DNA of 10,951 bases, taken from NCBI GenBank assembly GCA_020443005.1, contig JAGRJA010000389.1:1-10951 (forward strand), given 5' to 3'. Source of the DNA: Pseudomonadales bacterium. Lineage in GTDB: Bacteria; Pseudomonadota; Gammaproteobacteria; Pseudomonadales; UBA7239. The stretch's first letter is position 1. Every line of letters begins with the position of its first letter. Positions 1 to 6,454 of the stretch are shown here, one piece after another. The notes under the pieces are model-generated. The model was not told the origin of the DNA and made no database searches. It saw only the letters and a program-made list of their open reading frames with translations. The translations under genes and the position numbers were made by a program.

Positions 1-379
1 CGTCGGCAAACCCGGAGACGGTTTTGCCGTGCTCGATTACCCCGGGTGGTATGAGCATTATCTGAAAATGACAAAAAATTCTTCACGATGGGAAAACAGG
101 CTTCCTGCCCGATCATTACTCAAGGCGGGTAGTTATAACCCGATTGATACTGCCGGACGAATAACATGTCCCGTGCTGATTGTTTACGGAAAAAAAGATC
201 CTGGTGTGCCGGTGAATGACATCAAAAAAACAGCTGAAAAGATTAACGATTGTATTTTGCAGGAATATGATGGTGATCATTTTGATTTGTACGACGATGA
301 ACCCTTTAATGATTTTTCTGTCACCGTTCAAAGTGATTTCATAAAAAAGCTGGTTTATGGTCAATACCGTTCACATTAA
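1..379 (+). CDS. alpha/beta hydrolase family protein, C-terminal part (5' end outside window)
   Basis: The reading frame is open from the window edge (first complete codon at base 2) to TAA at 377-379, giving 125 visible residues. The visible part looks like the last third of an alpha/beta hydrolase. A hydrophobic strand, CPVLIVYGKKDPGVP, ends in the Asp (codon at 197) that sits where the family's catalytic acid lies, and GDHFDLY supplies the expected catalytic His (codon at 278). The nucleophile elbow (G-x-S-x-G) would lie upstream and cannot be seen, so hydrolase chemistry is inferred from the C-terminal half of the triad only. Substrate is unknown. A GTG at 29 is in frame but lies in the middle of the domain and is not the true start. 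The 3' end overlaps the next gene by 23 bases if that gene starts at 357, suggesting one operon. Confidence 0.75.
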   Translation, partial: VGKPGDGFAVLDYPGWYEHYLKMTKNSSRWENRLPARSLLKAGSYNPIDTAGRITCPVLIVYGKKDPGVPVNDIKKTAEKINDCILQEYDGDHFDLYDDEPFNDFSVTVQSDFIKKLVYGQYRSH

Positions 380-656
380 CCACTATCAGGTGCAGGAAAT
401 GAATCAAGCCGTAACGCTTACTCGAGAAGCATTAATGCTGGAGCTGAACAGTCGTTTGCACGCTGTATCACAGTCTGACTGTACAGCTTGTAAATTCAGC
501 AAGATCCGGAAACTGAAGCTACCGGATCGACTGGGCGCCAACTGGGATATTGGCATTATACCGCTGACCTGTGAGGGCAAGCCGGATGATATTTGTCTGC
601 AACGGGCAAGGGAAATAGCACGAATGGCAAGAGAACAATTCTTGTTGGAAGATTAA
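357..656 (+). CDS. small four-cysteine protein of unknown function
   Basis: A 99-residue protein I do not recognise by name. It has an N-terminal amphipathic stretch, then DCTACKF (Cys42, Cys45), a central GANWDIGIIPL segment, Cys72 and Cys80, and a C-terminal helix rich in Arg/Glu ending AREQFLLED. A CxxC pair plus two later Cys is compatible with a zinc or Fe-S site, but that is inference; they could also be structural. No signal peptide or membrane segment is seen. The start is uncertain: ATG at 357 overlaps the hydrolase gene by 23 bases and has no clear ribosome-binding site, while ATG at 399 (85 residues, MNQAVTL...) has AGGA only one base upstream, which is closer than optimal. The conserved-looking part is kept either way. 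It sits 16 bases before the first thioesterase gene, so it is probably co-expressed with it. Confidence 0.7.
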   Translation: MVNTVHINHYQVQEMNQAVTLTREALMLELNSRLHAVSQSDCTACKFSKIRKLKLPDRLGANWDIGIIPLTCEGKPDDICLQRAREIARMAREQFLLED

Positions 657-672
657 CTGCGGAGAAAGTCAT

Positions 673-1131
673 ATGTCGGGTTCATTGTCGATGCTGGAGC
701 AGATGAAAAGCATCATTCCTGTGTTGAAACAGTGCCGGGTTTTGGGAATAGAGGTTGTTGAAGCTGAACCGGGCCATCTGGTGCTGCTTTTGCCTTATGA
801 CCGGAAAATAGTCGGCAACCCCGATACAGGTGTTATACATGGCGGGCCACTCACGACCTTGATGGATACCGCTTGTGGTTTTGCAGCCGTCACAGCGCTC
901 AAGGAGCCTGGGATAGCGCCGACACTTGATCTCAGAATAGACTACATGCGATCGGCGATTCCGGGTAAACCGGTTCTGGGTTCTGCAGAGGCCTATCGGG
1001 TGACCCGTAATGTGATTTTTGCCCGAGGTCTGGCCTATCATGAGGGCCTGCAGGAAAAGCCGATTGCCCATTGCACGGCGACTTTCATGCGGATTGATCC
1101 TGCAGCCGTAAACAACAGGGAGAAGTTGTAA
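673..1131 (+). CDS. PaaI-type hotdog-fold acyl-CoA thioesterase (first of a tandem pair)
   Basis: A 152-residue protein, the normal length for a single hotdog domain. Residues 53-66 read GVIHGGPLTTLMDT, the signature of the PaaI/YdiI thioesterase family: His56-Gly-Gly starts the long central helix and Asp65, nine residues on, occupies the catalytic acid position. The family hydrolyses acyl-CoA thioesters (often aryl or medium-chain acyl) in the cytoplasm as dimers or tetramers; the substrate here cannot be predicted. The start ATG at 673 has a good ribosome-binding site, GGAGAAAG at 661-668. The stop codon overlaps the start of the next, related gene (TAATG at 1129-1133), so the two are almost certainly translationally coupled and may form a hetero-oligomer or act on related substrates. 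Confidence 0.9.
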   Translation: MSGSLSMLEQMKSIIPVLKQCRVLGIEVVEAEPGHLVLLLPYDRKIVGNPDTGVIHGGPLTTLMDTACGFAAVTALKEPGIAPTLDLRIDYMRSAIPGKPVLGSAEAYRVTRNVIFARGLAYHEGLQEKPIAHCTATFMRIDPAAVNNREKL

Positions 1132-1562
1132 TGTCTTTGCCAGAGCGCGTTAAACAGGCTCGTGAAAACCACGATTTCGCCCCCCTCATCGAGATGATTC
1201 CCTATGCCCGTTTGATTGGCATGAGCTGCCTGAATCTTGGAGAAGAGGTGGTTTTTGTATTTCCTCCTTTGGAGGATAATATCGGTAACCCGACGCTGCC
1301 GGCCATTCATGGTGGCGTGATCGGCGGGTTTATGGAAAATGCCGCGATCTTTCATGCGCTGGCGAAGCTTGAACTTTTTGCCATGCCCAAGGTTGTGGAT
1401 TTCTCTCTCGATTATCTCAGGCCGGGGCGTTACCAGACGACTTATGCCAATTGCAGTGTTGTGCGTCAGGGGCGCAAGGTGGTAAATGTTTCTGTTACAG
1501 CCTGGCAAAATCGCAGGGATGAGCCGATTGCGAATGCCAGAACACACTTGTTATTTGAATGA
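1131..1562 (+). CDS. PaaI-type hotdog-fold thioesterase (second of a tandem pair)
   Basis: A 143-residue hotdog protein. Residues 58-72 contain AIHGGVIGGFMENAA: His60-Gly-Gly and, nine residues later, Glu69 in the position of the catalytic acid. The preceding paralogue has Asp there; both Asp and Glu occur in active members of the family (PaaI uses Asp, YdiI/EntH-type enzymes use Glu). Outside the signature the two neighbours share the pattern of a Gly-Asn-Pro turn (GNP) about seven residues before the HGG, and a strand containing the (L/F)S/RxDYxR motif (residues around LDYLRPGR here), so they are diverged duplicates of one fold rather than a recent copy. The ATG overlaps the upstream stop by one base, implying coupled translation. 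Function as an acyl-CoA thioesterase is inferred from family; substrate unknown. Confidence 0.87.
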   Translation: MSLPERVKQARENHDFAPLIEMIPYARLIGMSCLNLGEEVVFVFPPLEDNIGNPTLPAIHGGVIGGFMENAAIFHALAKLELFAMPKVVDFSLDYLRPGRYQTTYANCSVVRQGRKVVNVSVTAWQNRRDEPIANARTHLLFE

Positions 1563-1581
1563 ACGCGGAAGAGGTTACACG

Positions 1582-2064
1582 ATGAAAGCAAATCGTTTTT
1601 TTTCAATTTTGCCTGCTTTGGCGGTAATTTTTTGTTTTGTGCCGGCATTGACGGCCTATGCTGATGAGGAAATCGATGCCACCCGTTTTGTGCCTGCCCG
1701 CTATATTTTGTCAGAGAGCGATGTCGTCAACTCCCTGCAAGGCAGTATCAGTGCCTGGCCCAAAAGTGGTTACTGGGTTCCTGATGAATCACTGGTTAAT
1801 GTCTTCGAAATGCAAATCAGGCAGATCATCACCGAAGAAAGTGCCGTTTTAAGACCGTTTAATGAATATACACTGCAATATGTCGGCCTGACCAAACAAG
1901 GTTCAAAACTGATTTTGGCCAATGCCTTTTGTTACTTTCCTCCGGAATACGATATATCCCGTCAGCTTTATGTGGTCAATGGCGGCGGGAATTGTAATTT
2001 TGGTGCCCTGTTTGATCCGCTTACATCCCGAATAGTCGGTTTTTCTGTGAATGAAGGCTATTAA
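1582..2064 (+). CDS. small secreted protein of unknown function
   Basis: A 160-residue protein with a clear Sec signal peptide: MKANR, a hydrophobic core from about residue 6 to 23, and a probable signal peptidase I site after Ala27 (TAYA|DEE). The mature part of about 133 residues is not a family I recognise. It has a Trp/Pro-rich segment (AWPKSGYWVP), alternating hydrophobic residues suggesting beta strands, and only two cysteines, Cys117 and Cys138, which could form a disulfide in the periplasm. The C-terminus (NGGGNCNFGALFDP...SVNEGY) looks like a terminal beta hairpin. I choose ATG 1582 because GGAAGAGG lies at 1567-1574 and the signal peptide begins there; an in-frame GTG at 1486 lies inside the thioesterase gene and is rejected. 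It is 19 bases after the thioesterase gene and 5 bases before the phosphate transporter gene. Confidence 0.8.
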   Translation: MKANRFFSILPALAVIFCFVPALTAYADEEIDATRFVPARYILSESDVVNSLQGSISAWPKSGYWVPDESLVNVFEMQIRQIITEESAVLRPFNEYTLQYVGLTKQGSKLILANAFCYFPPEYDISRQLYVVNGGGNCNFGALFDPLTSRIVGFSVNEGY

Positions 2065-2069
2065 TCATT

Positions 2070-3698
2070 ATGGAGAATATCCATATTCTGATGGCCGGGC
2101 TCACAGCCGTTGTTCTTTTTGTTTTCGGCCTGGAGAGTTTTTCAAAAGAGATTGAGCGGATATCCGGAGATCGTTTCAGAAAAACACTGGGTAGTGCTAC
2201 CCGTATTCCCATACTGGGGGTTTTGATTGGCGCTGTTGTAACCGCTTTTATTCAGTCGAGCTCTGCAACTTCGGTGATCACGATCAGTCTGGTTAACGCA
2301 GGTGTTCTTTCTTTCAAAAACAGTGTCGGCATCATATTCGGGGCCAATGTCGGTACGACCATAACGGCACAACTGGTTGCTTTTAAACTGACGGCTTTTG
2401 CGCCGGTGTTCATTCTTTTCGGTTTTTTACTCACGATCATCAAAACCCGTTTTTCAATTTTCGGAAAAACCGTTTTTTATTTTGGTTTTGTTTTTTTCAG
2501 CTTGAACCTGATTGCGTCATCCTTGCAGCCTTTGCAGCAGAATCAGTCCTTCATGCAGTTGTTGACCCAACCCTATAACCCCTTGTTTGCCATACTGATG
2601 GGTTGTCTTTTTACGGCGATTGTACAGTCGAGCTCGGTAACGACCGGGTTGGCAATAATTTTTACTCAACAGGGTTTGCTGAGTCTTGAGAATGCTGTTC
2701 CCCTGATAATGGGTGCCAATATCGGCACAACGGCAACCGCACTGATTTCTGTGTTTAATATGGATATAGCCGCCAAAAAAACGGCCTTATGCCACTTTTT
2801 TTTCAATGTCGGTGGAGTGCTTCTTTTTCTGCCGCTTCTGTTTCTCTACGGTGGCAAGTTGAATGATGTTGCCATGGATCCGGCGATAGCGCTGGCAAAT
2901 ATACATCTTGTTTTTAATGTTGTTGCGAGCCTGTTTTTCCTGCTTTTTATAACACCATTTACAAATCTGATAGACCGGCTAATGGGTGAGGGGAAAATGG
3001 ATTTCAAGCGCCTGGAACTGCCGGTTTATTCTGAAGAAGAGGATTTTTCAGAGATTCGGAAGAAACTCGAATCAGAAGCTGTCGACCTCTTTTATTTTCT
3101 CCAGGAGAATTACAATGTTGTCTCCCTGAGTGTTGAAACCAATTATAAGGGTGTTTTCGATGTCGCGGGAAAGCGACTTGAATATATGCAATTTGTAAAA
3201 AAAGATTATCTGGCCTATTTTTCCCGCATCGTCACCAGAATCAGCGACGAATCGGACTCAAGGGAGTTGATTCGCCTCATTACCCAGTTTGATTATCTTT
3301 TCCAGATCCATGATTCGATAAAGGATATTTTTGATGCCAAGCGGGTAATGCAGGAGAACTATATTGAGTTGAATAGCGACATATTGCTATTGATACGCGA
3401 TATTTCCAGCCAGACACTCAATCTTTTTGATGATATTCATAAATCCTTGCCGCAGGGTGCAGAGCCTTTTGATATTCGTACCCAGTCCAGGCAAATGCAG
3501 TATCACCTCGATGATGCGACCAGACAGCTTTTGTCATTTCTGGCAGACCCTGTACGCAGGGATGCGGGGGCCTTGACCAACTTTGTCACTTATTCCCAGC
3601 GACTGAAAGACAAGCTGATAAATTTCGCGGAATTGCGCTTCAGAAACAAACTGCAGATTCAAGACAAGGATGCAGCTCATGCTGAAGCACTTCTCTAG
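2070..3698 (+). CDS. Na+/phosphate cotransporter family protein with PhoU-like C-terminal domain (NptA/YjbB type)
   Basis: A 542-residue inner-membrane protein, about the length of Escherichia coli YjbB. The N-terminal ~300 residues are strongly hydrophobic and contain the two inverted Na/Pi-cotransporter repeats: QSSSAT at 62-67 with GANVGTT at 91-97, and QSSSVT at 186-191 with GANIGTT at 215-221. The paired QSSS motifs are the hallmark of SLC34/NptA-type carriers and form the substrate/Na+ site. Residues ~310-542 are hydrophilic, helical and charged, resembling the PhoU-like cytoplasmic domain found in the bacterial subgroup. Direction is uncertain: YjbB relatives are linked to phosphate export or homeostasis, others to uptake. 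No Pho box is visible nearby. It starts 5 bases after the secreted-protein gene; AAGG at 2054-2057 is a spaced-out ribosome-binding site, so translation may depend on coupling. Confidence 0.93.
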   Translation: MENIHILMAGLTAVVLFVFGLESFSKEIERISGDRFRKTLGSATRIPILGVLIGAVVTAFIQSSSATSVITISLVNAGVLSFKNSVGIIFGANVGTTITAQLVAFKLTAFAPVFILFGFLLTIIKTRFSIFGKTVFYFGFVFFSLNLIASSLQPLQQNQSFMQLLTQPYNPLFAILMGCLFTAIVQSSSVTTGLAIIFTQQGLLSLENAVPLIMGANIGTTATALISVFNMDIAAKKTALCHFFFNVGGVLLFLPLLFLYGGKLNDVAMDPAIALANIHLVFNVVASLFFLLFITPFTNLIDRLMGEGKMDFKRLELPVYSEEEDFSEIRKKLESEAVDLFYFLQENYNVVSLSVETNYKGVFDVAGKRLEYMQFVKKDYLAYFSRIVTRISDESDSRELIRLITQFDYLFQIHDSIKDIFDAKRVMQENYIELNSDILLLIRDISSQTLNLFDDIHKSLPQGAEPFDIRTQSRQMQYHLDDATRQLLSFLADPVRRDAGALTNFVTYSQRLKDKLINFAELRFRNKLQIQDKDAAHAEALL

Positions 3699-3730
3699 CC
3701 GGGGGTTACGGTTTGTCGCAGTGCTTTTTT
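3685..3730 (+). terminator. weak candidate intrinsic terminator after the phosphate transporter gene
   Basis: AAGCAC at 3685-3690 pairs perfectly with GTGCTT at 3721-3726, and T continues to 3730 (six T in total from 3725). The loop is 30 bases, holding a possible small CCG/CGG stem, and the outer stem begins inside the coding region. This is poorer than a canonical terminator, but it sits where the transcript of the left-hand gene run would be expected to end. Confidence 0.35.
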
Positions 3731-3753
3731 CAGCAGTGCGGATTTCTTGTCTG

Positions 3754-3759
3754 TACAAT
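3754..3759 (+). promoter_or_regulatory. candidate -10 element for the flavin oxidoreductase gene
   Basis: TACAAT matches the sigma-70 -10 consensus at five of six positions and lies about 44 bases before the ATG at 3803. I see no good -35 hexamer at 16-18 bases upstream, so the call rests on the -10 and on its position in the 104-base gap after the preceding gene. The flanks (TCTG before it) resemble those of the candidate thrS -10 at 6427. Confidence 0.35.
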
Positions 3760-3802
3760 GACGGCCTGTTCCTTGTTCTTTCATAAACGGAGTTTATTGC
3801 CA

Positions 3803-5023
3803 ATGAGTGATTATCTGAAAAAATGTTTTGATGAAGCGCGTATAAATGGCCTCATCCTCAGAAACCGCCTTATCAAGGCAGCAACCTTTGAGGGGAAAAG
3901 CCCTAACGGTATCCCGGGTGAATCACATATTCGCCTGCATGAACGGATGGGAGAGGGCGGTATCGCACTTACGACAGTCGGCTATTGTGCAGCAGAGTCT
4001 GACGGGCGTATTAATGAAAATATGATTTACATGCACGATGGTATTAAACCACAGCTGCAGCAATTGATTGCCAGGGTTCATGCAACCGGGGCAAAGGTAT
4101 CCGGTCAGCTAAGTCACTGTGGCAATTTCACCAAAAGCAAGGCATTTTCCGGTCGCGGCCTTTTTAGTGGAAAGCGACCGATGGGGCCATCCTTCGGGAT
4201 AAACTCACTGGGTATGGCCTATGGGTTGCCTTTTACAGGCGCAATGACTGTCGCGGAGATCAAGGACAGGGTGAAAGTCTTTGGTCGCGCTGCGGCCTTT
4301 ATGAAGTCGACGGGTTTTGATGCCATCGAAATACACTTCGGGCATGGTTACGGTATAAGCCAGTTTATCAGCCCAAGAACCAACAAGCGCACCGATGAGT
4401 ATGGCGGCAGTCTCGCAAATCGTATGCGTTTTGCACTGGAAGTGCTTGAAGAGGTGCGGAAAAATGTCGGTGATGATTTCCCGCTTCTCGGAAAAATCAG
4501 TATGACCGATGGCGTCAAGGGAGGCGTTCACTGGAATGATTCAGTCGAGATAGCCAGTATGCTCGATAAAGGGGGGCTGGATTGTGTGATCTGTAGTGCC
4601 GGCACGAGCAGCATGAACCCCATGATCATGTTCCATGGCGACAACATGTTGCCGAACCTTATAAAAAACGAGAAAAGTCCGATCATGAAACTGGGTATGA
4701 AAATGGTTGGCCCAAAGTTGTTCAGGGATTATCCCTACAAGGAAAATTACCTGCTTGAACATGCGAGGCGTATTCGCGAAAAGGTCGGTAATCAGGTTTG
4801 TTACATTGGCGGGGTATGCAGCAACGACAGCATCGAAGCACTGATGAAAGAGGGCTTTGATTTTATTCAGTTGGGCAGACCGTTATTTTTTGATCCTGAT
4901 TTTCCCAATAATGCCAAAGCCGATGTCAATTATGTTAATGGTTGCACACACTGTAATGAGTGCGCCGGTTTAATCGAGGCCGAAGGAGGTGTTCGCTGTG
5001 TGCTCAATGAGCATTTTAGCTGA
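3803..5023 (+). CDS. Old Yellow Enzyme-family NADH:flavin oxidoreductase with C-terminal Cys4 (probable Fe-S) motif
   Basis: A 406-residue FMN-dependent TIM-barrel enzyme. The N-terminus has the family pattern NRLIKAATFEG (residues ~21-31), then GQLSHCGN, and the highly characteristic HFGHGYG (His178 and His181) followed by QFISPRTNKRTDEYGGSLAN, the catalytic/flavin-site block shared with 2,4-dienoyl-CoA reductase and related enoate reductases. A late GGVCSND/LGRPLFFDPDFP segment forms the phosphate-binding end of the barrel. The C-terminus holds Cys381, Cys384, Cys387 and Cys399 (C-x2-C-x2-C-x11-C), very like the [4Fe-4S] site of FadH (C-x2-C-x3-C-x11-C), but the protein stops there and lacks FadH's FAD/NAD(P) domains. 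It probably reduces an activated C=C bond; substrate and electron donor are unknown. Start: ATG 3803 with GGAG at 3789-3792; the upstream in-frame start at 3713 would add 30 non-conserved residues and is rejected. Confidence 0.9.
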   Translation: MSDYLKKCFDEARINGLILRNRLIKAATFEGKSPNGIPGESHIRLHERMGEGGIALTTVGYCAAESDGRINENMIYMHDGIKPQLQQLIARVHATGAKVSGQLSHCGNFTKSKAFSGRGLFSGKRPMGPSFGINSLGMAYGLPFTGAMTVAEIKDRVKVFGRAAAFMKSTGFDAIEIHFGHGYGISQFISPRTNKRTDEYGGSLANRMRFALEVLEEVRKNVGDDFPLLGKISMTDGVKGGVHWNDSVEIASMLDKGGLDCVICSAGTSSMNPMIMFHGDNMLPNLIKNEKSPIMKLGMKMVGPKLFRDYPYKENYLLEHARRIREKVGNQVCYIGGVCSNDSIEALMKEGFDFIQLGRPLFFDPDFPNNAKADVNYVNGCTHCNECAGLIEAEGGVRCVLNEHFS

Positions 5024-5067
5024 AACATTTTTATTATCATGGTCAAGTCGTAGAGGAGTAAATAACA

Positions 5068-5526
5068 ATGCCATTGTCCCTTCAGGAAATTTCAGACCGT
5101 TTTGAAATACAGGATTTGCTGTACCGTTACGCCCAAATTATTGATGCCCAGGACTTCGATGCATTAAAAACTGAAATATTTCATCCGGATGCACAGATTG
5201 ACTACTCGGTTTTTGGCGGCCCCAAAGGTTCTCTGGATGAGATTGTCACTTTTCTCAAGCAGGCGATGCCTGTTTTCTCCAATACCCAGCACTTGAATGC
5301 GAATATGCAAATCAAAGTGGAAGGTGACACTGCAACAGGCAGAATCATGTGTTTCAATCCACAGGAAATGAATCTTGGTCCGGAAAAGGGCAAGCACCTG
5401 TTTATGCTCGGCCTCTGGTATGTCGATCAATATGTGCGCACAGAAAACGGTTGGAGAATTATGGAGCGCGCAGAAGAAAAGAGCTGGCATTTTAACTTGC
5501 CGGACTTCATGCGTTTCGACAATTAG
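5068..5526 (+). CDS. SnoaL-like / NTF2-fold protein
   Basis: A 152-residue cone-shaped (cystatin-like alpha+beta) protein of the SnoaL-like superfamily. The N-terminal helix segment IQDLLYRYAQIIDAQDFDAL followed by IFHPDAQIDY is the usual opening of this family (helix, D at the pocket rim, then the first strand); the later pieces VEGDTATGRI and NGWRIMERAEE match the family's central and final strands. Members include polyketide cyclases, ring dehydratases, ketosteroid isomerase-like enzymes and many non-enzymatic ligand-binding proteins, so the reaction cannot be assigned. The ribosome-binding site AGGAG at 5054-5058 is strong and well spaced. It lies 44 bases after the flavin oxidoreductase gene, with no obvious terminator between, so the two are probably one transcript and may act on the same hydrophobic substrate. 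Confidence 0.85.
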   Translation: MPLSLQEISDRFEIQDLLYRYAQIIDAQDFDALKTEIFHPDAQIDYSVFGGPKGSLDEIVTFLKQAMPVFSNTQHLNANMQIKVEGDTATGRIMCFNPQEMNLGPEKGKHLFMLGLWYVDQYVRTENGWRIMERAEEKSWHFNLPDFMRFDN

Positions 5527-5645
5527 ATTGATCTGCGCCGAAAATACAAAAGCCTTTGTTTTTGACCCAACGCAATGCCCTGACGCCAACGGGATTTTTT
5601 TCCGTGCTAAGATGTGGCTTTGATATGTCGAGAGTGTTTTGCTGA

Positions 5646-6395
5646 ATGACGGATAACGACTGGTTTTTTTTTGAAGCAGATGAATGGCTTGACAAGGCTG
5701 CCAGCCTGCATGAGCAGTACACGGGCGCCGAACCTTTTCCTCATATACTCTTTGATGATTTTCTCCCTGAAGCTGTTACCACCCGTTTGATGTCATCTTT
5801 CCCTTCGGTTAATTACGAAGGGTTCAAACAGCATGACAACGATTATCAGAAAAACAAACAGGGTCGTGTGCAGGAGAATTATTTTCGCGGCGTCGATCAC
5901 TTTGTCAGGCATATGCTCAATGAGTTTAATGGAATGGTTTTTCTGGATTTTCTGGAGAGGCTGACGGGCATCAAGGGCTTGATCGGTGATCCTCACTTTT
6001 TTGGCGGGGCAATGCACCAGATTTTGCCCGGTGGCAAACTCGATGTTCATGCAGACTTCAATTACGATGCTCGGCGAGATCTTGATCGAAGAATCAATGT
6101 ACTGCTTTATTTGAACCAACCCTGGCAAGAGGATTGGGGAGGGCATCTGGAATTATGGGACAAGGATATGAGCAAGTGTCACTTGAGGGCGGCGCCACTG
6201 TTCAACCGATGTGTGATTTTCAACACCAATTCATCGTCATTTCATGGTCATCCAGACCCGCTGACCTGCCCTGATGGGGTGACCCGCAAATCGATCGCTC
6301 TGTATTACTATACTGTCGGTCGCGATGACGAGCCCGAGGGTATGCACCGAACCCGTTCAATCTGGAAAAAGCGACCCCAGGATATCGAGCCCTGA
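5646..6395 (+). CDS. 2-oxoglutarate/Fe(II)-dependent oxygenase (prolyl 4-hydroxylase-like)
   Basis: A 249-residue double-stranded beta-helix oxygenase. The iron-binding HxD is His135-Ala-Asp137 (in KLDVHADFNYD); the distal His is His200 or His202 in SSFHGHPDP; Arg214 in VTRKSIALYYY is the expected 2-oxoglutarate carboxylate ligand. RRINVLLYLN and DWGGHLELWD are the usual flanking strands of the 2OG-FeII_Oxy_3/P4H-type domain. All ligands of an active enzyme are present. The N-terminal ~100 residues, including FPHILFDDFLP, match the opening of proteins that hydroxylate protein or small-molecule substrates; which one cannot be told. No signal peptide, so cytoplasmic. The ribosome-binding site is modest (GAGAG around 5630-5634). 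The gene stands alone between a 119-base and a 147-base gap upstream of thrS. Confidence 0.88.
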   Translation: MTDNDWFFFEADEWLDKAASLHEQYTGAEPFPHILFDDFLPEAVTTRLMSSFPSVNYEGFKQHDNDYQKNKQGRVQENYFRGVDHFVRHMLNEFNGMVFLDFLERLTGIKGLIGDPHFFGGAMHQILPGGKLDVHADFNYDARRDLDRRINVLLYLNQPWQEDWGGHLELWDKDMSKCHLRAAPLFNRCVIFNTNSSSFHGHPDPLTCPDGVTRKSIALYYYTVGRDDEPEGMHRTRSIWKKRPQDIEP

Positions 6396-6403
6396 TCTGC
6401 TCG

Positions 6404-6432
6404 TTGTGTGAAGGCTTTTTTTTCTGTAAAAT
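6404..6432 (+). promoter_or_regulatory. candidate sigma-70 promoter for thrS
   Basis: TTGTGT at 6404-6409 (three of six matches to the -35) and TAAAAT at 6427-6432 (five of six matches to the -10) are separated by exactly 17 bases. Transcription would begin near 6439-6440, producing a leader of about 104 bases that includes the whole candidate ThrRS operator. An eight-T run (6416-6423) lies in the spacer. The -35 is poor, so this is a prediction from spacing and position. Confidence 0.5.
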
Positions 6433-6454
6433 CAGCGCCTTAAATTTGTTTGTT

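Noticed and set aside
1486..1581. In-frame extension of the secreted protein from a GTG inside the thioesterase gene
   Set aside because: It would bury the signal peptide 32 residues inside the protein; ATG 1582 has a good ribosome-binding site.
3713..3802. Upstream start for the flavin oxidoreductase
   Set aside because: The 30 extra residues are not family-like and would span the candidate -10; ATG 3803 has GGAG upstream.
5546..5564. ACAAA/TTTGT hairpin followed by T run after the SnoaL-like gene, as a terminator
   Set aside because: Only five mostly A-T pairs with a four-base loop; too weak to call.
5164..5589. Long minus-strand open frame opposite the SnoaL-like gene, and similar antisense frames elsewhere
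   Set aside because: They mirror well-supported plus-strand genes, lack recognisable domains or ribosome-binding sites, and are expected shadows.
5562..5613. TTGACC (5562) and TAAGAT (5608) as a promoter for the oxygenase gene
   Set aside because: They are 40 bases apart, far from the required ~17, and no alternative -35 fits.
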